Shown here: positions 44,152 to 54,390 of the stretch, piece after piece
Numbering within the stretch: position 1 is the stretch's first letter
Layout of the letters: each line of letters begins with the position of its first letter
Source: Bog-473 sp963755495
Lineage (GTDB): Bacteria; Actinomycetota; Acidimicrobiia; Acidimicrobiales; RAAP-2
Assembly: GCA_963755495.1 (NCBI GenBank)
Contig: CAVWJS010000012.1
Location: forward strand, 1-64,000
Direction: 5' to 3'
Length of the DNA: 64,000 bases
Notes under the pieces: generated by a model
What the model was told of the DNA's origin: nothing
Databases searched by the model: none
What the model saw: the letters and a program-made list of their open reading frames with translations, nothing else
Translations under genes and position numbers: made by a program

Positions 44152-45509
44152 TCAGGCATTCTTGGGCAGTTCCGAGAACGGTGTCACCCGGTCGTTATTT
44201 GCTTCCTTGGGCAGACCCAGCACGCGCTCACCGATGATGTTGCGCTGTATCTGGTCGGTGCCGCCATAAATCGGAGGAGCCTGTGCGAACAGCGCCATCT
44301 CCGTGATCCCCCCGATAAACCGATTGCCGATGATCTTGTCCAAATCGGCCTTCTCCTCGGTCTTGTAGGCGTGCAGCGTCCCGGCCGGTCCAGCAATCCG
44401 CAGCCCGAGATCACGGCTTAGCCGAACGATCTGGCTCATCGAGAGCTTGGCCACATTGGGCATCCCCGCAATGTCGCCGCCCTTCTCTCGTGCGGCCTTT
44501 ACCCGTAATCCGTTGAACCGTCCCAGCTCGCCCAAGGTGTACAGACGGACCAAGTCCTGGCGTACACCCGGGTCCTTGTTGACGCCGTTGGACTTGGCCA
44601 TGCGGATGAGGAGGTCCGCCCCTCCTCGGATCACACCCGTGGGTCCGCTCTCGTCGGATGCTCCGCCTCCGTTTCGGGCCGTCGCACTTTTGCCGCGAGC
44701 GAAGTCGCCGACTCGTTTTCGGAGTGCGCCCGCCACGGAACCGGGTTGCACCGAGTCGCCCCCTGCAGCATCACCGCCGCCGGACCCCAGCCCAGCCCGT
44801 TCGTTCATCAGCGTGGTATTTGCCGCGGCCCACCCGTTGTTCAACCCGCCGATGAGGGCCGAGTCAGCCGCCCGAGCGTCAGTGAGGAAGACCTCGTTGA
44901 ACAGCGCATGACCGGTCATCTCCCTGAGCGGCCGCACGTCGACGCCATCTTGGAGCATCTCGAACGCGAAGTACGAGATTCCGGCGTGCTTTGGCACGCT
45001 CGAATCGGTACGGGCCAAAGCATGCCCAGATCCGCGTAGCGGCCGCCCGAGGTCCACACTTTTTGGCCGTTGATGACCCACTCGTCGCCGTCCCGTACGG
45101 CCCTGGTCTGCAGGCCGGCCAGGTCAGACCCGGCTTGTGGCTCGCTGAAGAGCTGGCACCAGGATTTTTGCCCGGTGACGATGTCACGCACGTACGTATC
45201 GATCTGCTCTTGGGTTCCATGTGTGGCGATGGTGGGGGCGGCGAGGAGGAGTCCCAATCCGGCAGGGGCGCCGAGCGCCCCGAACTTCGCGATTTCCTGG
45301 GCGACCAATACCGTGTCGGCTCGGGCCATGCCTTTTCCGTAGGCATTTTCGGGCAGGCCGGGAGCTGCCCATCCGTCCAGGCCGAGACGCTCCCACCATT
45401 CGCCGACGGTGAGGTCCGGGTCCCAACTCCTAGCCAGCCAGGACCGCAGGTCGCTCAGTAGTTGATCTGCGACGGAATCACCTGACCTCCCGATGTCCGA
45501 GGTCTTCAA
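44152..45509 (-). CDS. Acyl-CoA dehydrogenase (frameshifted)
   Basis: FAD flavoprotein of about 450 aa that desaturates an acyl-CoA and hands electrons to ETF. N-terminal part from 45509: helical domain, then the FAD-binding beta region QLFSEPQAGSDLAGLQTRA and WVINGQKVWTSGGRYADLG. The frame changes near 45015 and continues AGISYFAFEM, MTGHALFNEVFLTDARA, and the C-terminal helical domain with YGGTDQIQRNIIGERVLGLP. An insert of about 40 residues rich in Gly/Ser/Asp lies before the third domain (GGGDAAGGDS). Substrate chain length unknown. The shift is a probable assembly indel, as both sides are conserved. Confidence 0.9.
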
Positions 45510-45650
45510 CGGTGGTCGCGGTGTCGGTCACGTTCGGCCCTCCCAGATAGTGGCTCGAACCTATCGGGTGCCTCCCCGCTCCGGCGACTCGGCAAACATC
45601 AGGGAGCCGGCCGATGCGCCGCCGCGTCGACGAGAGTAGAGAATGTCGCG

Positions 45651-46238
45651 GTGAACCTCAGTGTCGACGACATAGAACGACTCTTGGCCTCAGCGGCGAA
45701 GCGCCCGGTCGAGGTCGATGATGGTGCAGGTCCCGGATCGACAATGCCGTTCTCGCACCTCGACCACGCTCTTCAGACGGCGGCAGTCCTGAGGTCCGAG
45801 GTGCCCGACGATCTGGAGCTCGCCGTGGCCGGGTTGGTGCATGACATCGGGCATCTCCTCGTGGGGGTGGATGACGCCGAGCATGCCGGCGCCGGTGCAG
45901 CAGCGATGCGGGAGGCGCTGGGGGAGCGCGTCGCCGAGTTGGTGGGATTGCACGTTGAGGCTAAGCGGTATCTCGTGGCGTGCCTGGACGCCTACGGGGG
46001 GACGTTGGCCGCCGACAGCGTGGCGTCGCTGGCGCTCCAGGGCGGACCCATGTCAGCAGCCGAACAGGCTGCATTCGAGAGATTGCCGGACGCCCAAGAT
46101 GCCCTGACGCTTCGCCGAGCCGACGAGGGCGGCAAGGTCGACGGCCTCGTCGTCGTAGGTCTTACGGAATGGGTCCCGCTTCTGCGTCGCGTGTCAGCGT
46201 CAGCGGCCGGGCAGCGCCATCACCGGCCACCCCCTTAG
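45651..46238 (+). CDS. HD-domain protein of the PhnZ-like diiron oxygenase group
   Basis: 195 aa, GTG start. Metal ligands of the PhnZ/MIOX-like HD fold are all visible: His in HLDHALQTA, His-Asp-x3-His in LVHDIGHLL, His in GLHVEAKRYL and Asp in LRRADEGGKV. The adjoining LALQGGPMSAAEQAAF is also typical. PhnZ cleaves (R)-2-amino-1-hydroxyethylphosphonate. The tyrosine and glutamate that gate its active site, in a YxxE stretch before the first His, are not evident here (STMPFSHLDH). No phosphonate gene is nearby, so the substrate is probably different. Convergent with the DUF222-HNH gene; the stops overlap by 4 bp. Confidence 0.8.
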   Translation: MNLSVDDIERLLASAAKRPVEVDDGAGPGSTMPFSHLDHALQTAAVLRSEVPDDLELAVAGLVHDIGHLLVGVDDAEHAGAGAAAMREALGERVAELVGLHVEAKRYLVACLDAYGGTLAADSVASLALQGGPMSAAEQAAFERLPDAQDALTLRRADEGGKVDGLVVVGLTEWVPLLRRVSASAAGQRHHRPPP

Positions 46239-47445
46239 GTAGTCCTGCGCCTCGTCCAAAGTGGGGAGGGACGTGACGTCATCGTTCGGCCGCTGGGTCC
46301 GACGAATCGCAGAATCCCGTTGGCATTGCCCGTCACCTGCCATTTTCCTTCATGCACCCGATGGTGGTGATGGTCGCACAGGGTCACAAGATTGGGGAGA
46401 TCCGTCAGTCCCTGGTCGGCCCAGTGCACGACGTGATGGACGTCGGTGAAGATGTTGTTGGCGCATCCTGGGAAGCGACAACGTCGATCACGTCGCTGCA
46501 CCTCGTGACGCTGCGCTTGGGTGGCGAAACGCTTGGAGCGGCCTTGGAACATCGTGTGGCCGAAAGCATCATCGAGCGCCAATGCGACGTCGGCCTCGCA
46601 ACCGATGCGCCGAATGGCCTCACCACTGAGCAGACCCATGCCGCTCGATCTCCGCCCGACCGGTGCCACCTTGCAGGAGTGACAGGTCCGTGTGGGCGAT
46701 CACGAGGAAGTTCGATCTGGATCTGGACTCGTCCACGTGCTGCTGATCAGCGTCGGGTGGCAACCCGGGGCCATCGGTGTCACCAGATCCAGAATTCTCC
46801 GCGTCGGCTCCCTGCCTCGTCCGACGCAGGCGTCCCCGCGTTCGACAGATATCAACGAGGGCATCGGCTCGACGTTGGTCGTAGCGGGTCTCGCCGTCGG
46901 AGGGGAAGAGACGCGCTCGCTCCGTGACGGCTGCCCGTACAAGAGCGTACGCATCCTCGGGTAATTGAGCCGTGATCGAGCGCCGGGTGTCGTTGAAGCG
47001 TAGATATCGGTACTCGTGATGGTTCTCGGAGTGCTCGTCACTCGGCCATTGCTCTGCGACGACGAGGTCCCTTATCTGGCGAACCGTGCACTCTTCGCGC
47101 CTGGCGAAGGATGGACGCCTCGGTTTCGGGTTTGGCGATTTCGACGGCCGCCCGCACCTTGTCGAAGCTGAGGGCACCGACGCGGAGGCCTTGCGCCAGG
47201 TGGGGGAGGTCCCACAGCTTTTCGGCCACGTGGGACCATGTTCGGCCAGTTCCCTCCGCCACCCCGAGTCGCTGGGTCAGCCAGGCCCCCGAGGAGGTCG
47301 CCCCCTCGCTACGCCATGCTTCCCGCCGGTCAAGCTCACCAAGGGTCGTCAACAAATTTCCCAAGGCTGAGGAGATCACCTGGCCGAGCCTTTCGGCCTC
47401 GTTCATCAGGTCGGCGGTCGATGTCTTTTCAACGACGAGCTCCAT
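46235..47445 (-). CDS. DUF222-HNH endonuclease family protein (two frameshifts)
   Basis: About 400 aa when joined. N-terminal DUF222 part from 47445 (ELDRREAWRSEGATSSGAWLTQRLGVAEG), a shift near 47100-47170 into REECTVRQIRDLV and the ITAQLPEDAYALVRAAV helix, another near 46640, then the HNH nuclease domain: RDRRCRFPGCANNIFTDVHHVVHWADQG, of which CRFPGC and VHHVVHW matter, and VTLCDHHHHRVHEG. Members are very common, often multicopy, in actinobacterial genomes, and their function is unclear. Two shifts at close spacing are likely assembly faults. Confidence 0.82.
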
Positions 47446-47512
47446 GCCAAGGAAATGTCGCTCCTTGCGGACGGAACGTACGCATAAGGGCCGGGACTCC
47501 TGGCGGCGACGG

Positions 47513-48968
47513 TCAGCTGGCTTGGCTCACCGAGCTCATGTTGAAGTCTGGGATGCGTAACGGGGGCATGATGCAGCGGTTCAGGTACTCGCCCAGCTCC
47601 CGACCCAGCGCCCGCACGCTAGTGCCGACTTCGGTGGCCCGGGCCAAGAGATCGACCGGGCTTTCGTTGAAGCGGAAGTTGTTGGCCGCTCCTACGACTG
47701 CGCCGTCTTCAATGACGTAGACGCCGTCACGCGTCAGCCCGGTGAGCAAGGCGGTGGCTGGGTCAACTTCTCGGATGTACCACAGACACGTCAACAGAAG
47801 GCCGCGTTCGGTGCGCGCCACCATGTCGTCAACCGTTCGGCCGCCGCCGCCGCCATCGCTACGACCGTCCCGCAATATCAAGTTGTCGATGTACGGCGCC
47901 ACGTCAACGCCCGAACGGGCCGCACCGGCCCGGTGATAGCGAAGGTGGGCGAGATACCCGTCCTTGATCCAGTCGACTCGCTCCAGTGGCAGCCCGTTGT
48001 CGAACACCGACGACTCCGAGTCCGACGAGCCCGCAGCGACGAAGGGGAGACATTCGACACCGGGCTCGAAGGGATCGCTGTAAAGAGTGAATGGCACCTC
48101 GCTGAGGCGCTCACCGACCCGGGTGCCGCCACGTCCCGCCACCATCGCCGCCGTCGAGAACACCGTCCGCCCGTCTTCGGCGTCCTGCCCGCCCATCCCG
48201 TAGAAGAAGAGCGAGCCCATCATGTCGGCCACGCCCGAGGGCGGAAGGATCACCTCGTATCGCCCAGCGTCGAGAGAGATCGACCGCGTGGCCCACTCCA
48301 GCCGCCGCCACAGTTCGTGTTCCATCTCGGCGAAGGAGATCTCATCCGATCCGCTCGGCCCCCACGCCGGTCCAGGCCGAACGGACCCCGTCACGTGATC
48401 GACCGACCAGGTTGATGGCACCAGTCGGCTGCGCGTACGACAAGCGCACCCCGGTCGAGCTCCCCACATACAGCGTCGACACCCCGTACTCCGCAAACCC
48501 CGCCAGCACGACCTCATGTGCCGTCGCCCGGCGGAAGGCGGACGAGAGCCCCGAGAGCACGCCACCCAAGCACCGACAGGTCCGTCTCGACCGGTGCTCG
48601 CCCGAAGGCCAACGACGCTGCGCCGCCGCCCCGACCCGCTGCACCCATGCCGTCGACCAGCGCGAAGGCATCTTCGGCTGGCGGCGCTCCCCTGGCATCC
48701 GTCAACGCGGCCGACACCATCTGCTCCACATCGACCACACCGCTGCGACGTGCCACGCCCACCGACGGCGACGATCCCCGCTCGAGCGTGACCAACGACG
48801 ATGACGGTGACCGAACGGTCCCGACGCACGCCATTGGTCGTGGTCGTGTTCAGCGCGAAGCGCACGTCGGCGTGGCTCGTCTCGTCGACCAGCACAATGC
48901 AGCCGTCGGCGCCATCCCGCGCCGCGGCGGCCAGCGCCAGCTCGATCGACAGCCTGCGCTTCGATCAT
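47513..48968 (-). CDS. pmbA: PmbA/TldE-type protease subunit (frameshifted)
   Basis: Non-catalytic partner of the TldD/E metalloprotease complex, which trims peptides such as microcins and thioamide-type RiPPs and degrades unfolded small proteins. It starts at the ATG at 48968 (MIEAQAVDRA). The frame changes several times between 48800 and 48380, then runs cleanly from ISFAEMEHELWRRLEWATRS to the end. That part has typical PmbA features: GRYEVILPPSGVADMMGSL, GRTVFSTAAM, VFDNGLPLERVDWIKDGYL and LLTCLWYIREVDPATALLTGLTRDGVYVIEDG, in which YIREVDPATALLTGLTRDG is the strongest block. No HExxxH motif, as expected. The start overlaps the tldD stop (ATGA). Confidence 0.85.
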
Positions 48969-50481
48969 CGTCCGGCCTCTTCGCGGGCGTTGAGCACGCG
49001 CACTCCGCGCACGAGCACGGACGGGCACCCGTGGCTGACCGGAGCCACCTGGCCCGGTTGGCCCTTGCCGCAGTTGAACGCGCCGCCGAGCACGTAGGTG
49101 GATGACGCCCCCGACGGCCTCCATGGCGCCCCAGAAGTCGGTCGTTGTGGCTTGATACGCCACATCCTTCACCTGCCCGGCCAGCTTTCCGCCCTCGATC
49201 TTGAAGAACCGTTGACCGGTGAATTGGAAGTTGTAGCGCTGCATATCGATGGACCAGCTCTTGTCGCCGACGATGTAGAGGCCGCGCTCGACGCCGGCGA
49301 TGAGGTCGGCCGTGGTCGGGCCCGATCGCCGCCGGCCGGCGCCAACGAGACATTGGCCATGCGCTGGATCGGCACGTGCAGCGGCGAGTCGGCGAAGGCG
49401 CATCCGTTCGAGCGGCCCAGCTTCATGCTGCCGGCGATGGAGCGGTCGAGCTGGTAGCCGACGAGCACCCCGTCGCGGATCAGGTCGAAGGACTGCCCCG
49501 CCACACCCTCGCTGTCGATGGCGACCGTGGCCAGTCCGTGCTCGACGGTGCGGTCGCCCGTCACGTGCATGACGGGCGAGCCATAGGCGAGCGTGCCCAA
49601 CTGGTCGAAGGTGGCAAAGGACGTGCCGGCGTACGCCGCCTCGTATCCGACGGCGCGGTCGAGCTCGGTCGCATGCCCGATGGACTCGTGAATCGTCAGC
49701 CACAAATTGGAGGGGTCGACGACGAGGTCGTAGACGCCCGCCTCGACCGACGGGGCAGCCAGCTTCTCGGCCAGATAGCTCGGGCATGCGGGCCAACTCG
49801 CCATCCCAGTCCCACCGCGCCCGGGCCGCCGCGCTCAGGTACTCCCAACCCCGCCCGACCGGCGGAGCCAACGTGCGCATGGTCTCGAAGCCGGCCGTCG
49901 CCCAGGGCGAGCGCCTCGACTTGGGGGTGCAGCGCGGACCCGGTCGCTGGGTGGCCCGGGTCCCGCTCAGGTCGGCCAGGTACGTCTCCTCGCCCGACGC
50001 TGAGCACCTCGGCCGTGACGTGCGAGACCGCGTCATGCGCCAGCAGCCGGCGGCTCCACTCCTCGAGCAGCGGCCACCTTGTCGGCCAGCGCCACGGTGG
50101 CCGGATCGATCTCGAATGCGCTCGTCCACGTGACCTCGCCGTGCGAGGGCTCGGGAGCCAGCTCGACGCGTCCCCCGCCCGCCTGGGCCGTCACCCGTGC
50201 CGTTTCGATGGCGCTGCGCACGAGGTTGGCCGCCTCGGTGGGCGCTGACGTCGACCGTGGCGGCGAACCCGACGGCGCCGTCGATCACGACCCGGACGCC
50301 CATGCCGAACTCGGTGTCGTCCGAGGAGCCCTCGGGTGCGGCGTCACGCAGGCGGACCCGTTGGGAGCGGATGCGCTCGACCCGGAGCTCGGCGTTCGTG
50401 CAGCCCCCGGCCTGGCCGTCGAGAGGGCGGCGTCGGTCAGCGCGGCGAGTTCGTCGGGGGGAGTGGCATCGTTCGGCTCAT
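48965..50481 (-). CDS. tldD: TldD-type metalloprotease (multiple frameshifts)
   Basis: Catalytic subunit of the TldD/E complex, about 500 aa when joined. The zinc motif HExxxH is present in LTIHESIGHATELDRAVGYE. Other family blocks: TSFATFDQLGTLAYGSPVMHVTGDRT, then DLIAGVERGLYIVGDKSWSIDMQRYNFQFTGQ and FWGAMEAVGG. The N-terminal part reads PPDELAALTDAALSTA from 50481 or 50469, followed by GVRVVIDGAVGFAAT. At least four frame changes lie between 50290 and 49050, each without loss of conserved sequence. Coupled to pmbA by 4 bp and 9 bp downstream of the Gfo/Idh/MocA gene. Confidence 0.85.
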
Positions 50482-50490
50482 CGTCTCCCG

Positions 50491-51508
50491 TCAGTGGTCG
50501 TCCGGGTTGATCGCGGGCATGGTCGGTTGGCGGATCGGGAGGCCGGCCGCCACGTAGGTGGCGTCGATCAGCTCCATGGTGCGGATGGCGTCGACCGCCG
50601 TCGTGGGGAACGGCGCACCGTCCTCGACGGCGGCGGCGAAGGCCTCGAGTTGGTAGTCGTAGGTGGCACGCCGCGAGAACTTCTCGCGGCGCGTGCCCGA
50701 TGGAGTTCTCGATGCGCACACGGTGCCCGTACTGGGGTGCGAACGGGTTGAAGACCTTGAGCGACCCTTCGCTGCCGACCACCTCGGCGTGCATGCGGAG
50801 GACGACGAGGAGAACATGGAGCAGCGCACCCGGGCCGTGCCGCCCTCGGGAAGGGAGAAGCGCGCGTCCATGGCGCGATCGACGCCGGGGGACGAGAGCT
50901 TGGCCGAGGCGCTGGTCACCCTCGGCCCCGCGGCCAGCAGGCGCAACAGCGAAATCGGATAGCAGCCCATGTCCATCATGGCCCCGCCCGCCAGGTCGAG
51001 CTGGTAGCGGATGTCGCCGGGCTTGACCAGGGGGGCTGAGAAGGCGATGTCGATCTCCTTGATGATGCCGAGCTCACCCGACTGCACGATCTCGACCAGC
51101 CGACGCGTCAGGGGGTGGTACTGGTAGTGGAACGCCTCCATGACGACAAGGCCCGGATGTGCCGCCGCGGCCTCGGCTACATGTCGGGCCTCGTCGGCGT
51201 TGGCCGTGAACGGCTTCTCGCACAGCACGTGCTTGCCCGCATCGAGTGCGGCGATCGTCCAGTGGCCGTGCAGGCCGTTCGGGAGGGGGATGTAGATCGC
51301 ATCGAGCTCGGGGTCGGCCAGGAGGGCCTCGTAGGAGTCAGCGACGCGGGGGATCTTGTGCTTCTTGGCGAAGGCGCGCGCCCTGTCGACGTCGCGGGCG
51401 GCCAACGACGACCACCTCGGCCCGTCCGGTTCGACGTGCCGGCTTGAGCAGCGCCGCGGGGACGATGTTGGCGGCGCCCAGCACCCCGATCTTCAACATG
51501 CGGTCCAT
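50491..51508 (-). CDS. Gfo/Idh/MocA-family NAD(P)-dependent oxidoreductase (frameshifted)
   Basis: About 335 aa. It starts at 51508 (MLKIGVLGAANIVPAALL, the nucleotide-binding motif). A shift near 51390 leads into ARDVDRARAFAKKHKIPRV. Then the family core: DAIYIPLPNGLHGHWTIAAL, CEKPFTANADEA with the catalytic Lys, GGAMMDMGCYPI with the conserved Asp-x3-Tyr. Between about 50840 and 50700 the frame slips and returns (VVGSEGSLKVFNPF is in the other frame), ending IRTMELIDATYVAAGLP. Sugar or inositol dehydrogenase type; substrate unknown. It lies between gadB (19 bp) and tldD (9 bp), so all four are probably one transcript. Confidence 0.88.
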
Positions 51509-51527
51509 TTCGCCATATTGACCAACG

Positions 51528-53074
51528 TCAACAGACGGCCTTTGTCTTGGAATCCACCTTTTCCTTTACCGTGACGATGTGCTTCGTGCCCGGGACGCGC
51601 GCGATCCCGGCTAGCTCGCTGGCTGTGGCAGCCGAGCGTGGGTTGCTCGCGGCAGGATTGCAAGGGTCCGCGGCCACCGGCTCGGTCGGGGGAGAAGTCT
51701 TTAAGTGATCGATGGCCGCGATGAGGTCGGTGACAAGACTGTCCGCCATGTCGCGCGAGCAGGCCTTCGCGCACGACGAAGCGTAGGACCGCCACGGCCT
51801 GGGCGTCGGCTGCCATGCGGTACGCCGGCACCACCCACCCCCGCAGACGCATGCGATCGGCGAGGTCGAACACGCTGAAGGGCACATCGTCGGCCAGGCG
51901 CACGCAGACAACGGGAAGGTCGGTGCCAGCGGTCACGATCTCGAGGCCGTCAAGCCGGCCGAGCTCGGCCGCCAACCAGTGGGCCGTCTCGGCCAGCGCC
52001 TCCATGATTTGCGTGTAGCCCTGACGACCCAGGCGGATGAGGTTGTAGTACTGGGCCACGATCTGCGCCGCGCCACGGGAGAAGTTGAGCCCGAAGTTGG
52101 CGTGCGAACCGCCGAGGTAGTCGACTTCGAAGATCAATTCGGACGGGAGGTCGGAAGACTCACGCCACAGGACCCATCCGACGCCGGGATACACCAGCCC
52201 GTACTTGTGCCCGCTCACGTTGATGGAGCGCACCCGCGGCAGCCGAAAGTCCCACAACAGCTCGGGCGTCAAAAACGGCGCCACGAACCCGCCGGACGCG
52301 GCATCGACGTGCAAGGGCACGTCCCACACCCAACCGTTGGCGTCGCCGGCCCCGCCATTCTTCTCGCTCTGGTTGTGCGCATCGCACAGGGTGGTGAGGG
52401 CGGCATCGAGCTCGGCGATCGGCTCGTACTCGCCCGTGTAGGTCGAGCCCAGAATCCCGACGACGCCGATGGTGTTCTCGTCGACCAGCGCCATGGCTTC
52501 GTCGACCCCGATGATGAAGCGCGTTGGCGTCAACGGGACGTAGCGGGGCTCGACGTCGAAGTAGCGGGCGAACTTCTCCCAGCACACCTGGACGTTGGCT
52601 CCCATGACGATGTTGGGCGGTCGACGGGGAGCCCGGCCGCCTTACGGGCGTTGCGCCACCGGAACTTCATGGCCAGGCCGGCCAGGTGGATGGCCTCGGA
52701 GCTCCCGACCGTGGCCGTGCCGACGCCGTCGTGGTGCTCCGCGGCGCCGAAGAGGCGGCTCAGCATGTTGACGCAGCGGTCCTGCAGCGCCACGGTCTGG
52801 GGGTACTCGTCCCAGTCGATGGCGTTCTTGTTGGCCGTCTCGGCCATGAGTCGGTCGGCCTCATCGTCCATGTAGGTGGTGACGAAGGTGGCCAGGTTGA
52901 GGGCGGGATTCGCATCGAGCGCCAGCTCGTCGTGGATAAGCTGGTACGCCACCTTGGGCTCCATCGACTCGTCGGGGAGGAGGAAGCGGGGGATGGTGTG
53001 CTCCATGGCACGGCCGGCGTAGGTGGGCGTGATGCGAGGGGAGCCGTATCCAGGGGGACCTTGCGGCTAAGCAT
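51528..53074 (-). CDS. gadB: Glutamate decarboxylase (frameshifted)
   Basis: PLP enzyme converting L-glutamate to GABA and CO2 with proton consumption, about 500 aa when joined. It starts at the ATG at 53074 (MLSRKVPLDT). A shift near 53020 leads to EHTIPRFLLPDESMEP, DANPALNLATFVTTYMD and TVGSSEAIHLAGLAMKFRW. A second near 52620 leads to NVQVCWEKFARYFDVEPRYV, HVDAASGGFVAPFL and the PLP lysine in INVSGHKYGLVYPGVGW. A third near 51770 leads to the C-terminal tail, ending SKTKAVC, where GAD proteins usually end in HGVC or a similar sequence. First gene of a gadB-Gfo-tldD-pmbA run. No glutamate/GABA antiporter is in view, so acid resistance by export is not supported here. Confidence 0.92.
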
Positions 53075-53108
53075 GGTCCCGGACGCTAACGCAAGTAAAC
53101 GGGGTCCC

Positions 53109-53279
53109 CGTGTCTGCACTGTTCTTCTGCTCGCATCAAGAGCACGAACGTCCGCCAGGCGACGGAGGCTTATGCGGAGCCGATGTACTTCAAGGTCGTC
53201 GGGGAGGTTCCGCTGCCCAGCGGCGGGCCCACGATCTGGATGATGTGGCGTGAGGCCCAACCTCGTCAGGTGGGGTGAA
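53109..53279 (+). other. Coding-like fragment between gadB and the LysR gene
   Basis: On the plus strand a frame ending at 53279 reads ATEAYAEPMYFKVVGEVPL and then PSGGPTIWMMWREAQPRQVG, which has protein-like composition. No start codon is in that frame nearby; a GTG at 53109 would need one frameshift. It overlaps the 3' end of the LysR gene by 14 bp. It may be a small gene with an indel, a gene remnant or chance. Confidence 0.25.
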
Positions 53280-54175
53280 TCCCTTCGGGCATGGCGAGAG
53301 GGTCGCTCACCACGAGGCCCAGAATGTCAATGACCGTCCGCACGGGAGCCGACGGGAGACCGCGCCGTCGCTGCGCCACGCCGACCCGGCGTCTGGGCAG
53401 GCCGTCGAGAGGGATCACGGCGAAACGCTCACGCAGGTGGCCCGGTACCGCAGTGGCCGGGAGGATGGCGGGTCCGTAGCCGTCGAAGGCGAGCGAGGCG
53501 ATCATCCGGACACCGTCGAGCTCCATGGAAGGGCGCAGGATCACCCGGGCCGGCCCAATGGCGCTGTCGATCTCGGCCCGTAGGGCCGTGCCGGGTGCCG
53601 GGAGCAGAAGTTCTATGTCGGCCAGGGCGGTCGAGAGGCAGGGAGGTCTCTGCGGCCAAAGGATGCTCCTTGGGTACCACGAGCACCAGGTCCTCGTCGA
53701 AGAGGTGCGCCACGATGACCTCGTCTCCGCTCAAGGGGAGGGTGACCACGGCCAGGTCGAGCTGGCCCGTGGCCAGTTGGAGCTCGAGCTGGGCGCTCGA
53801 TCCCTCGCCGATGTTGAGGTGGATGTGGGGGTGGCGTTCCCGCAGCACGTCGAAGAGCTGGGGGACCAGCCAGCGACCGGTGGTGCCGATCATGCCCAGG
53901 CGGACCGTGCCGACCACCTCCTGGCGCAGGGCGGTGACGTCGGCCACCATGTCGGAGAGCTCGTTCATGACCCGCCGGGCCCGGCCGACGACGACCTCAC
54001 CCTCCTCGGTGAGGCGGCCGGAGGCGCGGTCGACCAATTGCACATCGAGCTCCCGCTCGAGCCGGGCGACATGGGCGGACACGTTGGACTGCACCGTGCC
54101 GATCGTGGTCGCTGCAGCCGAGAAACTGCCCGTGTCAGCGATGCCCAGGAGTGCTTGCAAGTGTTTCAGTTCCAT
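53266..54175 (-). CDS. LysR-family transcriptional regulator (frameshifted)
   Basis: About 300 aa. The start at 54175 (MELKHLQALLGIADTGSF) gives the standard LysR winged helix: SFSAAATTIGTVQSNVSAHVARLERELDVQLV, where the recognition helix is TVQSNVSAHVARLE. The substrate-binding domain follows (GTVRLGMIGTTGRWLVPQLF, GQLDLAVVTLPLSGDEV). The frame shifts near 53640 and ends in another frame (VRMIASLAFDGYGPAILPAT ... PLAMPEGIHPT). The effector is unknown. It diverges from the RNA gene and PHA depolymerase on the plus strand, and a perfect AGATA-N6-TATCT repeat lies 67 bp upstream. Confidence 0.88.
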
Positions 54176-54241
54176 GACAACACCCCCTTCCCGGGAATAC
54201 CGCCGGGTGCTCGCGGCAGTAACAACATTGATCAGAATATC

Positions 54242-54257
54242 AGATAGTGAAGTATCT
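54242..54257. promoter_or_regulatory. Palindrome AGATA-N6-TATCT, candidate LysR-type binding site
   Basis: A perfect 5-bp inverted repeat with a 6-bp spacer contains the T-N11-A pattern typical of LysR-type boxes. It sits 67 bp upstream of the LysR start and just before the promoter at 54269-54297, a position suited to auto-repression and to control of the divergent transcript. Confidence 0.55.
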
Positions 54258-54268
54258 TGTGGAGCTGC

Positions 54269-54297
54269 TTGACAGATTGCGCCGGCGGGGGCAAAAT
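54269..54297 (+). promoter_or_regulatory. Sigma-70-like promoter for the candidate 6C RNA
   Basis: TTGACA at 54269-54274, a 17-bp spacer, then CAAAAT at 54292-54297. The predicted transcript start is near 54304, exactly where the first hairpin begins. Confidence 0.6.
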
Positions 54298-54303
54298 AGA
54301 TCC

Positions 54304-54390
54304 AGACCACAGGGAACGGAACCCCCCCTCCAGAACCTGGTGAGTCTCGAGAAGGGATCGCCACCCCCCCGGCGATCCCTTCTCCTTTTT
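54304..54390 (+). ncRNA. Candidate 6C RNA (actinobacterial small RNA)
   Basis: About 87 nt with two hairpins, each presenting a run of seven C in its loop. Hairpin 1 pairs AGAC and CAGG (54304-54314) with CCTG and GTCT (to 54347), with C-run 54322-54328. Hairpin 2 pairs GAAGGGATCGCC with GGCGATCCCTTC (54351-54382), with C-run 54364-54370, and is followed by CTCCTTTTT, making it an intrinsic terminator. Two stem-loops each with six or more C in the loop is the definition of the 6C RNA motif, known in Actinomycetota and studied in mycobacteria and streptomycetes. No protein frame is supported here. It could alternatively be a terminated leader of the PHA depolymerase gene. Confidence 0.75.

Noticed and set aside
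47513..48895. A single intact 460-aa protein across this interval
   Set aside because: Only the downstream part (PmbA core) is real in that frame. The middle of the frame is out-of-frame Arg/Gly/Ser-rich sequence, so pmbA was annotated as a frameshifted gene instead.
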